Source: Sphingopyxis sp. HIX
GTDB taxonomy: Bacteria > Pseudomonadota > Alphaproteobacteria > Sphingomonadales > Sphingomonadaceae
Assembly: GCF_001468285.1 (NCBI RefSeq)
Contig: NZ_LNSB01000052.1
Span: 1 to 35,970, forward strand
Direction: 5' to 3'
Length of the DNA stretch: 35,970 bases
Shown: piece by piece, positions 30,390-35,970 of the stretch
How the letters are laid out: every line of letters starts with the position of its first letter
Numbering within the stretch: the stretch's first letter is position 1
Notes under the pieces: model-generated
What the model saw: only the letters and a program-made list of their open reading frames with translations
Told to the model about the DNA's origin: nothing
The model's database searches: none
Program-made: the position numbers and the translations under genes

Positions 30390-30962
30390 ATGCTCAGCCT
30401 TCCGAACGTCCTGACTTTGTCGCGCATTTTGGCGGTTCCCATATTGCTGTTCCTGCTGTGGCCGGGCGTCCGCGAAGGATCGCACCAGCCGCTGGCGATC
30501 GACTATGCGCTCGCCTTCGGCCTCTACTGCCTGATGGGCATTACCGATTATTTTGACGGCTATGTTGCACGCTCGCGCGGGATCGTGTCGCGGCTGGGCG
30601 CCTTCCTCGACCCTATCGCCGACAAGATCATGATCGCGGCGGTGATCCTGCTGCTGGTCTTCACGCGCGACATCGACGGCTATCATGTCATCGCGGCGCT
30701 GATGATCCTGCTGCGCGAAATCATCGTGTCGGGGCTGCGCGAGTTCCTCGCGACGCTGCAGGTGTCGATGCCGGTGACCAAGCTCGCCAAATGGAAGACG
30801 ACCTTCCAGCTCGTCGCCTTCGGCGCGCTGATCCTGGCGGGGGCGCTGCCCGCGATGGTCTGGATCAAGACGGTGGGGCTCGTCTCGCTGTGGGGCGCGG
30901 CGGTGCTGACGTTGATCACCGGCTGGGACTATCTGCGCGTCGGCCTGAAGCACATGGATTGA
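30390..30962 (+). CDS. pgsA: CDP-diacylglycerol-glycerol-3-phosphate 3-phosphatidyltransferase
   Basis: This 190-residue inner-membrane enzyme makes phosphatidylglycerol phosphate. The CDP-alcohol phosphotransferase motif is complete: Asp53, Asp56, Gly57, Ala60, Arg61, Gly70, Asp74 and Asp78 in DYFDGYVARSRG and LGAFLDPIADK. The N-terminal SLPNVLTLSRILAVP is the usual PgsA start, and several membrane helices follow. It lies three bases before moaD, forming pgsA-moaD-moaE, an order seen in other alphaproteobacteria although the functions are unrelated. Together with the divergent LplT-like gene the locus has a phospholipid flavour. Confidence 0.95.
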   Translation: MLSLPNVLTLSRILAVPILLFLLWPGVREGSHQPLAIDYALAFGLYCLMGITDYFDGYVARSRGIVSRLGAFLDPIADKIMIAAVILLLVFTRDIDGYHVIAALMILLREIIVSGLREFLATLQVSMPVTKLAKWKTTFQLVAFGALILAGALPAMVWIKTVGLVSLWGAAVLTLITGWDYLRVGLKHMD

Positions 30963-30965
30963 GCG

Positions 30966-31223
30966 ATGAGCCTGAAGCTCAGCTATTTCGCTTGGGTACG
31001 CGAGCGGATGGGGACCGGCGAGGAATCGGTGACGCTGCCCGACGATGTGCGCACGGTCGCCGACCTGATCCTGTGGCTCGCAGCCCGCGACGACGCCGGA
31101 GCGCGCGCCTTTGCCGAGCCGATGCGGATCCGCGCGGCGGTCGACGGGCATATGGCGGGGCCGGGCGCGGTGGTGCCGCGGAGCGGCGAGGTCGCGCTCT
31201 TTCCGCCGGTGACCGGCGGATGA
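30966..31223 (+). CDS. moaD: Molybdopterin synthase sulfur carrier subunit
   Basis: This 85-residue ubiquitin-fold protein ends in VTGG; the C-terminal Gly-Gly is thiocarboxylated and donates sulfur to precursor Z in molybdopterin synthesis. KLSYFAWVRERMG at the start and SGEVALFPPVTGG at the end fit the MoaD pattern. It overlaps moaE by four bases (ATGA), as expected for two subunits of one enzyme. Confidence 0.94.
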   Translation: MSLKLSYFAWVRERMGTGEESVTLPDDVRTVADLILWLAARDDAGARAFAEPMRIRAAVDGHMAGPGAVVPRSGEVALFPPVTGG

Positions 31224-31660
31224 TCCGCGTCGCGGTCCAGCCGGGCGTCATCGACGTCGCGGCCGAATATGCGGCGCATGACGCCGGCGGGTATGGCGCG
31301 AGCGCGAGCTTCGTTGGGCGGGTGCGCGGCGACGACGGGCTCACCGAATTGTTCCTCGACCATCATCCGGTGCTGACCGCGAGCGGGCTGGAAGCGCTGG
31401 CGGGCGAGGCCGGGGCGCGGTGGAGCCTGGGGGCGCTGACGTTGATCCACCGCGTGGGCGGCATGGCGCCGGGCGAGACGATCGTGCTGGTGCTCGCGAG
31501 CAGCGCGCACCGGGCGGAGGCGCTGGCGGCGGTAGAGTTCCTGATCGACCGGCTGAAGACCGACGTGATGCTGTGGAAGCGCGAGACGTTCGGTGACGGG
31601 CGCGCGGCGTGGGTCGAGCAGCGCGAGGGCGATCACAAACGCGCCGAGAGGTGGGGTTGA
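31220..31660 (+). CDS. moaE: Molybdopterin synthase catalytic subunit
   Basis: This 146-residue protein is the large subunit of molybdopterin synthase. The family core ASASFVGRVRGDDG, the LTLIHRVGGMAPGE block and the active-site region LKTDVMLWKRETFGDG (catalytic-type lysine in LKTD, second lysine in WKRE) are present. It joins MoaD to convert precursor Z to molybdopterin in the cytoplasm. Its start lies within the moaD stop region. Other moa and mog genes are not in this window. Confidence 0.94.
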   Translation: MIRVAVQPGVIDVAAEYAAHDAGGYGASASFVGRVRGDDGLTELFLDHHPVLTASGLEALAGEAGARWSLGALTLIHRVGGMAPGETIVLVLASSAHRAEALAAVEFLIDRLKTDVMLWKRETFGDGRAAWVEQREGDHKRAERWG

Positions 31661-31664
31661 TGTT

Positions 31665-31841
31665 CCTTCTCCCTTGATGGGAGAAGGATATGGAGCCTTG
31701 GCCGCGACGCGGTTTAGGCGGAGTTGGATGAGGGTGGTGGTGCATTCTTTCACGGTAATTTCAGGCCGAGATCGCACCCCCTCCGCTGCGACTAACGAAC
31801 AAAGTTCGTAAGTCTCGCTGCCTCCCCCATGAAGGGGGAGG
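31665..31841. repeat. Intergenic hairpin cluster between moaE and oxyR
   Basis: The 186-base gap holds three perfect stems. CCTTCTCCC/GGGAGAAGG around TTGAT lies at 31665-31687. ACGAAC/GTTCGT around AAA lies at 31795-31809. CCTCCCCC/GGGGGAGG around ATGAA lies at 31821-31841. The outer two sit just after moaE and just after the oxyR stop, so they probably end the converging transcripts. The middle section (31690-31790) has no gene. The layout resembles a paired-hairpin mobile repeat. Confidence 0.65.
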
Positions 31842-31846
31842 ACAAA

Positions 31847-32752
31847 TCAGGCCGCCCGGTGCTGCCTGAAGATGTCCGCGAGCATCCGGAACTCCTCGGC
31901 GCGCGGGCTGCCCTTGCGCCAGACCAGCGCGATCGTGCGCCAGTCGTGGTCCGAATCGAGCGGCCGGGTGTCGATGTCGGTGTGATCGAGGATGCCCGCC
32001 TCGATCGCCATCTGCGGCAGCATGGTGATGCCAAGGCCGTTGTCGACCATCTGGACGAGCGTGTGCAGCGAGGTGCCCATCATCCGCGCGCCGGCGCGGA
32101 GTTCGGGGCGGTTGCACGCGGCGAGGGCGTGGTCCTTCAGGCAATGGCCGTCCTCGAGCATCAGCATCTGCGCGGGGTCGATCTGGTCGGCGCTGACCAT
32201 CGCGGGGAGATTTTCCGACTGCTCGCCGGGGAAGGCGACGAACAGCGCGTCGTTGAAGAGCTGCTCGGCCTCGACGTCGCCGCAGGCATAGGGGAGTGCG
32301 AGCAGGACGCAATCGACCGCGCCGTGGTGGAGCGACTCGCACGCCTGCGCGCTCGGTTCTTCGCGGAGGAACAGCTTGAGCGCGGGGCGGGTCTTGCGCA
32401 GCAGGCGGAGCATGTTGGGGAGCAGGAAGGGCGCGATCGTCGGGATCACGCTCATGCGCAGCTCGCCGACGAGCGGCGCGGCGGCGGCGGCGGCCATATC
32501 GGCGAGTTCCTCGGCCTCGCGCAGCACGCGGTGCGCTTTCTCGACGATCTTGTCGCCGAGCGCGGTGAAGCGGACGACGCGGCGCGTGCGCTCGACGAGC
32601 GTCTGACCGAGCAGGGTCTCGAGCTCGCGGATGCCCGCCGACAGCGTCGATTGCGTCACATTGCACGCGTCGGCGGCGCGCCCGAAATGGCCGTGCTCGT
32701 GCAGCGCGACGAGATATTGCATCTGTTTGAGCGAGGGCAAATAGTTGTGCAT
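31847..32752 (-). CDS. oxyR: OxyR-type LysR-family regulator
   Basis: This 301-residue regulator has an N-terminal helix-turn-helix (about 5-65; FGRAADACNVTQSTLSAGIRELE) and a LysR substrate-binding domain. Cys204 and Cys213 in GHCLKDHALAAC have exactly the spacing of the peroxide-sensing Cys199-Cys208 pair of E. coli OxyR, and TLVQMVDNGLGITMLPQ is also typical. It should activate catalase and peroxidase genes on peroxide stress; none is in the window. The ATG at 32752 gives MHNYLPSLKQMQYL as in OxyR homologues; the frame is open 39 codons further but without support. A palindrome lies upstream at 32797. Confidence 0.93.
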   Translation of the reverse strand: MHNYLPSLKQMQYLVALHEHGHFGRAADACNVTQSTLSAGIRELETLLGQTLVERTRRVVRFTALGDKIVEKAHRVLREAEELADMAAAAAAPLVGELRMSVIPTIAPFLLPNMLRLLRKTRPALKLFLREEPSAQACESLHHGAVDCVLLALPYACGDVEAEQLFNDALFVAFPGEQSENLPAMVSADQIDPAQMLMLEDGHCLKDHALAACNRPELRAGARMMGTSLHTLVQMVDNGLGITMLPQMAIEAGILDHTDIDTRPLDSDHDWRTIALVWRKGSPRAEEFRMLADIFRQHRAA

Positions 32753-32796
32753 TGATCGGATATAGCAATCGTCAGCGCGAATTTGAACAAGACGTT

Positions 32797-32810
32797 CGAT
32801 CATTTGATCG
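32797..32810. promoter_or_regulatory. Palindrome upstream of oxyR
   Basis: CGATCATTTGATCG is a perfect 6-bp inverted repeat around TT, in the 137-base divergent region between oxyR (44 bases away) and the EF-hand gene (79 bases away). LysR regulators commonly bind such palindromes near their own gene. It does not match the ATAG-N7-CTAT pattern of E. coli OxyR, so autoregulation is only a suggestion. Confidence 0.35.
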
Positions 32811-32889
32811 ATCCGATGTGCGGTGCATCCGGTTGCCGGACAGGCCATGTCCATGATAGCCCTGCGCAATTCGGGCGGAGGGCGTAGCG

Positions 32890-33354
32890 ATGGCGGTTTC
32901 GCGGTTCCTGATCGGGGGTGTTGCCGGCGTGCTGCTTCTCACCGGCGGGGTGTTCCTGTGGAAGGGGCAGACGCAGCTCGCCGAGGAAGAGGTCATCCCC
33001 GACGCGCCGCCCGATCCGGGGCCGATCCCGGTCGCCGCCGCGGGGGCACCGAAGCGCGGGCCCGCGCCGCCCGCCTTGCCCGCGGCGAAGGAGGCCTCGC
33101 GCGAGGAGCGGCGCTTCAACCGCTACGACCGCGACCGCAACGAGGTGGTGAGCCGGATCGAGATGATGTCGACGCGCACCGCGGCGTTCCGCAAGCTCGA
33201 CAAGGACGGCAACAACCTGCTGACCTTCGAGGAATGGGCCGGGGCGACGGGCGAGCGCTTCGCGGGGGCGGACCGGGACAAGTCGGGCGGGCTGAGCCGC
33301 GCGGAGTTTGCGACGACGGCGCCGAAGCGGGTGGTGGCGAAGTGCAAATGCTAG
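32890..33354 (+). CDS. EF-hand membrane-anchored protein
   Basis: This 154-residue protein has an N-terminal hydrophobic segment (about 5-24, uncleaved anchor or signal) and a Pro/Ala-rich linker (about 36-66). Three EF-hand-like loops follow. The first is degenerate (DRDRNEVVSRIE, 80-91). The second and third, DKDGNNLLTFEE (104-115) and DRDKSGGLSRAE (128-139), keep the calcium-binding pattern. It is probably a periplasmic calcium-binding protein; its partner is unknown. GGAGGG lies upstream of the ATG. It ends CKC and its stop codon interlocks with that of trmFO. Confidence 0.85.
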   Translation: MAVSRFLIGGVAGVLLLTGGVFLWKGQTQLAEEEVIPDAPPDPGPIPVAAAGAPKRGPAPPALPAAKEASREERRFNRYDRDRNEVVSRIEMMSTRTAAFRKLDKDGNNLLTFEEWAGATGERFAGADRDKSGGLSRAEFATTAPKRVVAKCKC

Positions 33355-34697
33355 GCTGAGACGCCTTCGGCCAGCTTCATCCACTCGGCAAGCTTCGTCC
33401 CCGCGCGCTGGGTATAGCCCAGCTTGCGGTCCTTCTTGCGCACATCCTCGGCGAGCGGCGGGAAGAGGCCGAAATTGACGTTCATCGGCTGGTAGCTCGC
33501 GGCGTCGGCGCCGCCGGTGATATGGCCGAGCAGCGCGCCGAGCGCGGTCTCGGGCGGCGGCGGGGGCAGGGTGCGGCCGCCGAGCTCGGCGACGGCGAAG
33601 CGCGCGGCGACAAGGCCGATCGCGGCGCTCTCGACATAGCCCTCGCAGCCGGTGATCTGACCCGCGAAGCGGATATGCGGCGCCGATTTGAGGCGAAGCT
33701 GGCCGTCGAGCAGTTCGGGCGATCGGATGAAGCTGTTGCGGTGGAGCCCGCCGAGGCGCGCGAATTCGGCCTTTTCGAGGCCGGGGATGGTGCGGAAGAG
33801 CTCGACCTGCGCCGCATGCTTGAGCTTGGTCTGGAAGCCGACCATGTTCCACAAAGTGCCGAGCGCATTGTCCTGGCGCAGCTGGACCACCGCATAGGGC
33901 CAGCGCCCGGTGCGCGGATTGTCGAGGCCGACGCCCTTCATCGGGCCGAAGCGCAGCGTTTCGACGCCGCGTTCGGCCATGACCTCGATCGGCATGCAGC
34001 CTTCGAAATAGGGCGTGTCGGTCTCCCACTCCTTGAACTCGGTCTTGTCGCCATCGACGAGGCCTTGGACGAAGGCGTGATATTGCTCCTTGTCCATCGG
34101 GCAGTTGATATAATCCTTGCCGTCGCCGATCGGGCCGACCTTGTCCCAGCGGCTCGCCATCCAGGCGACGTCCATGTCGACGCTGTCGCGGTAGACGATG
34201 GGCGCGATGGCGTCGAAGAAGGCGAGCGAATCCTTGCCCGTCGCGGCACCGATGCTGTCGGCGAGCGCGGCGGCGGTGAGCGGGCCGGTAGCGACGATGG
34301 TCAGGCCTTCGCTGGGCAGCGTGTCGATGCGTTCGCGGACGATCGTGATGTTGGGGTGGGCTTCGAGCGCGCGGGTGACGCCGCCCGAGAAGAGGTCGCG
34401 GTCGACCGCGAGCGCCGAGCCGGCCGGCACCTTGGTTGCGTCGGCCTCGCGCATGATGATCGAGCCGAGGCTGCGCATCTCGCGGTGGAGCAGGCCGACG
34501 GCGTTGCTGTCGCCGTCGTCGCTGCGGAAGCTGTTCGAGCAGACCATCTCGGCGAGCGTGTCACCCTGATGCGCGGGGGTCATGTCGCCGCCGCCGCGCA
34601 TTTCGGACAGGCGGACGCGGTAGCCGGCTTCGGCGAGCTGCCAGGCCGCTTCGGAGCCCGCGAGGCCGCCGCCGATGATGTGGATGTCGTGCGCCAC
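33351..34697 (-). CDS. trmFO: tRNA (m5U54) methyltransferase TrmFO, folate-dependent
   Basis: This 448-residue flavoprotein begins with a Rossmann FAD motif (HIIGGGLAGSEAAWQ). It has the TrmFO cysteines Cys53 (EMVCSNSFRS) and Cys234 (YFEGCMPIEVMAERG), and the blocks RFGPMKGVGL and GQITGCEGYVESAA. It methylates U54 of the T-loop in tRNA using methylene-tetrahydrofolate and FADH2, replacing the SAM-dependent TrmA of enterobacteria. The ATG at 34697 fits the conserved N-terminus; the ribosome site is weak. It converges on the EF-hand gene, sharing four bases, and is divergent from the YhhN-type gene. Confidence 0.95.
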   Translation of the reverse strand: MAHDIHIIGGGLAGSEAAWQLAEAGYRVRLSEMRGGGDMTPAHQGDTLAEMVCSNSFRSDDGDSNAVGLLHREMRSLGSIIMREADATKVPAGSALAVDRDLFSGGVTRALEAHPNITIVRERIDTLPSEGLTIVATGPLTAAALADSIGAATGKDSLAFFDAIAPIVYRDSVDMDVAWMASRWDKVGPIGDGKDYINCPMDKEQYHAFVQGLVDGDKTEFKEWETDTPYFEGCMPIEVMAERGVETLRFGPMKGVGLDNPRTGRWPYAVVQLRQDNALGTLWNMVGFQTKLKHAAQVELFRTIPGLEKAEFARLGGLHRNSFIRSPELLDGQLRLKSAPHIRFAGQITGCEGYVESAAIGLVAARFAVAELGGRTLPPPPPETALGALLGHITGGADAASYQPMNVNFGLFPPLAEDVRKKDRKLGYTQRAGTKLAEWMKLAEGVSA

Positions 34698-34775
34698 TCT
34701 TTACCCTAATCGTTGACTTGCGGTTGGTGCGCCGCGCAGTAGGCGCGTTGGACCAAAGATGCAAAGGGGCGGGCG

Positions 34776-35438
34776 ATGAGTGAGCGAAGCTGGGATCGGG
34801 CGCAGTGGTTGTGGTGGCTGGCGCTGGCGGGCGGGATCAGCTTTTTCGTCGCCGTGTTCCTGCGGCTCGACGGACCCGCGATCTGGGCGTGGAAGACGAC
34901 GGGTGTGGGTTTCCTGGCGCTCTGGGCCGGGGCGAATGCGCGCGGTCGCGACGGCTGGTTGATCGCGGCGGCGCTGGGGTTCGGGGCGCTCGGCGACTAT
35001 CTGCTCGATGCGATCGGGCTGGAGAAGGGGGCGGTCGCTTTCGTGATCGGGCATCTGATCGCCATAACGCTGTACCTGATGAACCGGCGGCCGCAGATGA
35101 CGGCGTCGCAGCGGTTGCTCGGCTGGCTGGCCATGCCCGCCACGCTGGTCATCGTGTGGGGGATGCTGAGCCCACAGCCGGGCTGGTGGCACGCCGCCGT
35201 CTACTCCTTGTTCGTCGCCGCGATGGCCGCGGCGGCGTGGACCAGCCGCTTTCCGCGCTACCGCACCGGGATCGGCGCGATGCTGTTCCTCGCGAGCGAC
35301 CTGTTCATCTTCGCAGGCGAGGGCGGGGTGCTGAGCAAGGACGTCACGATGTGGCTGGTCTGGCCGCTCTATTTCGGCGGACAGGCGCTGATCGCCTGGG
35401 GCGTCGTGAGCACGCTGGCGAAAGAAGCGCGCGGCTGA
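34776..35438 (+). CDS. YhhN/TMEM86 family membrane protein (lysoplasmalogenase type)
   Basis: This 220-residue polytopic membrane protein has about eight helices. The YhhN-type features are WKTTGVGFLALWA, ALGFGALGDYLLD, FVIGHLIAITLYL and GAMLFLASDLFIF; the two Asp-containing segments match those of TMEM86 lysoplasmalogenases. Animal members cleave vinyl-ether lysophospholipids. The bacterial substrate is not settled and plasmalogens are not expected in aerobic sphingomonads, so the activity is uncertain. AAGGGGCGGGCG precedes the ATG. Its TGA abuts the stop of the next, converging gene. Confidence 0.87.
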   Translation: MSERSWDRAQWLWWLALAGGISFFVAVFLRLDGPAIWAWKTTGVGFLALWAGANARGRDGWLIAAALGFGALGDYLLDAIGLEKGAVAFVIGHLIAITLYLMNRRPQMTASQRLLGWLAMPATLVIVWGMLSPQPGWWHAAVYSLFVAAMAAAAWTSRFPRYRTGIGAMLFLASDLFIFAGEGGVLSKDVTMWLVWPLYFGGQALIAWGVVSTLAKEARG

Positions 35439-35900
35439 TCAGCCGGGAGGCGAGCCTTCGCCGAGCAGCAGGGCTTCGATGTCCCCGATCGGACGGTCGG
35501 TCATTTCCTTGACGTGCTCGCCCTTCAGCCGGCTCTGCACCTCCTTGTGCCACAAGGGGCGGAGTTCGCCCATCGTGCGCGCGGGGGCGACGACGACCAG
35601 TTCGTCGAACTCGCCCGCGAGCGCCATCTTGTTGACCTTCTCGCTGAGTTCCTTCGCGAAGCGATCTTCCTCTTGCTGGTGGAAATCGGGCTCGCCCATC
35701 GTGCCGCCCGAGAGGCCGGTGCCGGCTGGGGCGGGCGACTGGCCCGACGGCGCGGTCTTGATGTCGCTGTTCTTGCGATCCTCGCGCTCGCGGTGCGAGG
35801 CGGTGCGCAGGTCGATCTGCTGTGCATCGCCCTCGTTGCGCAGGAACAGCGCCTTGCGGCCGTCGGCGACGAGGACGAGCGTGTCGTGGGACAGGGGCAT
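35439..35900 (-). CDS. Host attachment family protein (AtsE-like)
   Basis: This 153-residue soluble protein belongs to the host attachment/AtsE family (PF10116 type). The N-terminal strand LVLVADGRKALFLRNEG and the C-terminal FDELVVVAPARTMGELRPLW and VQSRLKGEHVKEMTDRPIGDIEALL blocks are present. The fold is related to archaeal eRF1 domain 1-like proteins. The name comes from Agrobacterium attachment work, and the true molecular role is unclear. The middle (about 38-70) is a variable Gly/Pro/Ser-rich part. AAGGAG lies about 8 bases before the ATG. Upstream sequence to the window end (35901-35970) holds no gene and is probably its promoter region. Confidence 0.88.
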   Translation of the reverse strand: MPLSHDTLVLVADGRKALFLRNEGDAQQIDLRTASHREREDRKNSDIKTAPSGQSPAPAGTGLSGGTMGEPDFHQQEEDRFAKELSEKVNKMALAGEFDELVVVAPARTMGELRPLWHKEVQSRLKGEHVKEMTDRPIGDIEALLLGEGSPPG

Positions 35901-35970
35901 GGGTGTTTCTCCTTCGTTGGTGAAGGGAAAACGCGCGGGCGCGGGGTAGGGTTTCGGCGGGGTATCGGGG

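Noticed and set aside
28975..30414. 479-residue plus-strand open frame
   Set aside because: It is the antisense shadow of the MFS transporter and runs into pgsA. It is Asp/Glu/Arg/His-rich with no domain.
1..35970. tRNA genes, CRISPR arrays, integrases, transposases, prophage or defence genes
   Set aside because: I found no T-loop signature, no regularly spaced direct repeats and no such protein families. The window reads as core chromosome.

Overview
The window looks like a stretch of core chromosome from a GC-rich alphaproteobacterium, most likely a sphingomonad (Sphingopyxis/Sphingomonas type). The evidence is the high GC content, the syntenic blocks ispH-thrB-rnhA and argS-SPOR-nagZ-scpA-scpB-tatA-tatB-tatC, a Caulobacter-type tad/cpa pilus cluster, a folate-dependent trmFO, and one good CtrA-type box next to a GANTC site. 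The genus is inferred from gene content, not proven. About 43 protein genes are supported. I saw no tRNA, rRNA, CRISPR array, transposase or prophage gene.

Layout: 1-403 is a palindromic repeat element plus non-coding sequence. 404-3021 (-) holds phoR-like kinase, rplY and pth. 3171-4650 (+) holds a small Tat-exported protein of unknown role and a fumarylacetoacetate hydrolase family enzyme. 4715-11854 (-) is a tad pilus assembly operon read cpaA-cpaB-cpaC-cpaD-cpaE-tadB-tadC. It covers prepilin processing, the secretin channel, the localisation ATPase and the inner-membrane platform. The motor ATPase cpaF/tadA, usually found between cpaE and tadB, is missing, and a strong hairpin stands in its place. 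No pilin gene is seen either.

11949-13345 (+) holds a DAO-family FAD oxidoreductase and a YegP-type small protein. 13365-15771 (-) is ispH-thrB-rnhA with overlapping ends. 15919-23243 (+) runs from a lipoprotein through argS, a SPOR-domain membrane protein, nagZ, scpA, scpB and tatABC, so it groups translation, septal peptidoglycan binding and recycling, chromosome condensation and folded-protein export. A 42-residue entericidin-like lipoprotein gene (-) and mgtE (-) follow.

25192-28849 holds a cyclophilin (+), a nitronate monooxygenase family flavoprotein (-), nadC (+), an RNase T2 that overlaps nadC and starts at TTG (+), and a 77-residue membrane protein downstream of the CtrA-type box (+). 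28915-30267 (-) is an LplT-like MFS transporter. 30390-31660 (+) is pgsA-moaD-moaE. The end of the window has an OxyR-type regulator (-), an EF-hand protein (+), trmFO (-), a YhhN/lysoplasmalogenase-type membrane protein (+) and a host-attachment family protein (-).

Most of the region is ordinary housekeeping sequence, and I did not find a convincing new defence or metabolic system. The points most worth checking are the cpaF-less tad operon, the CtrA-type control of the orphan membrane protein, the MerR-type operator between the nitronate monooxygenase and nadC, the nadC/RNase T2 overlap, and several families of intergenic hairpin repeats.
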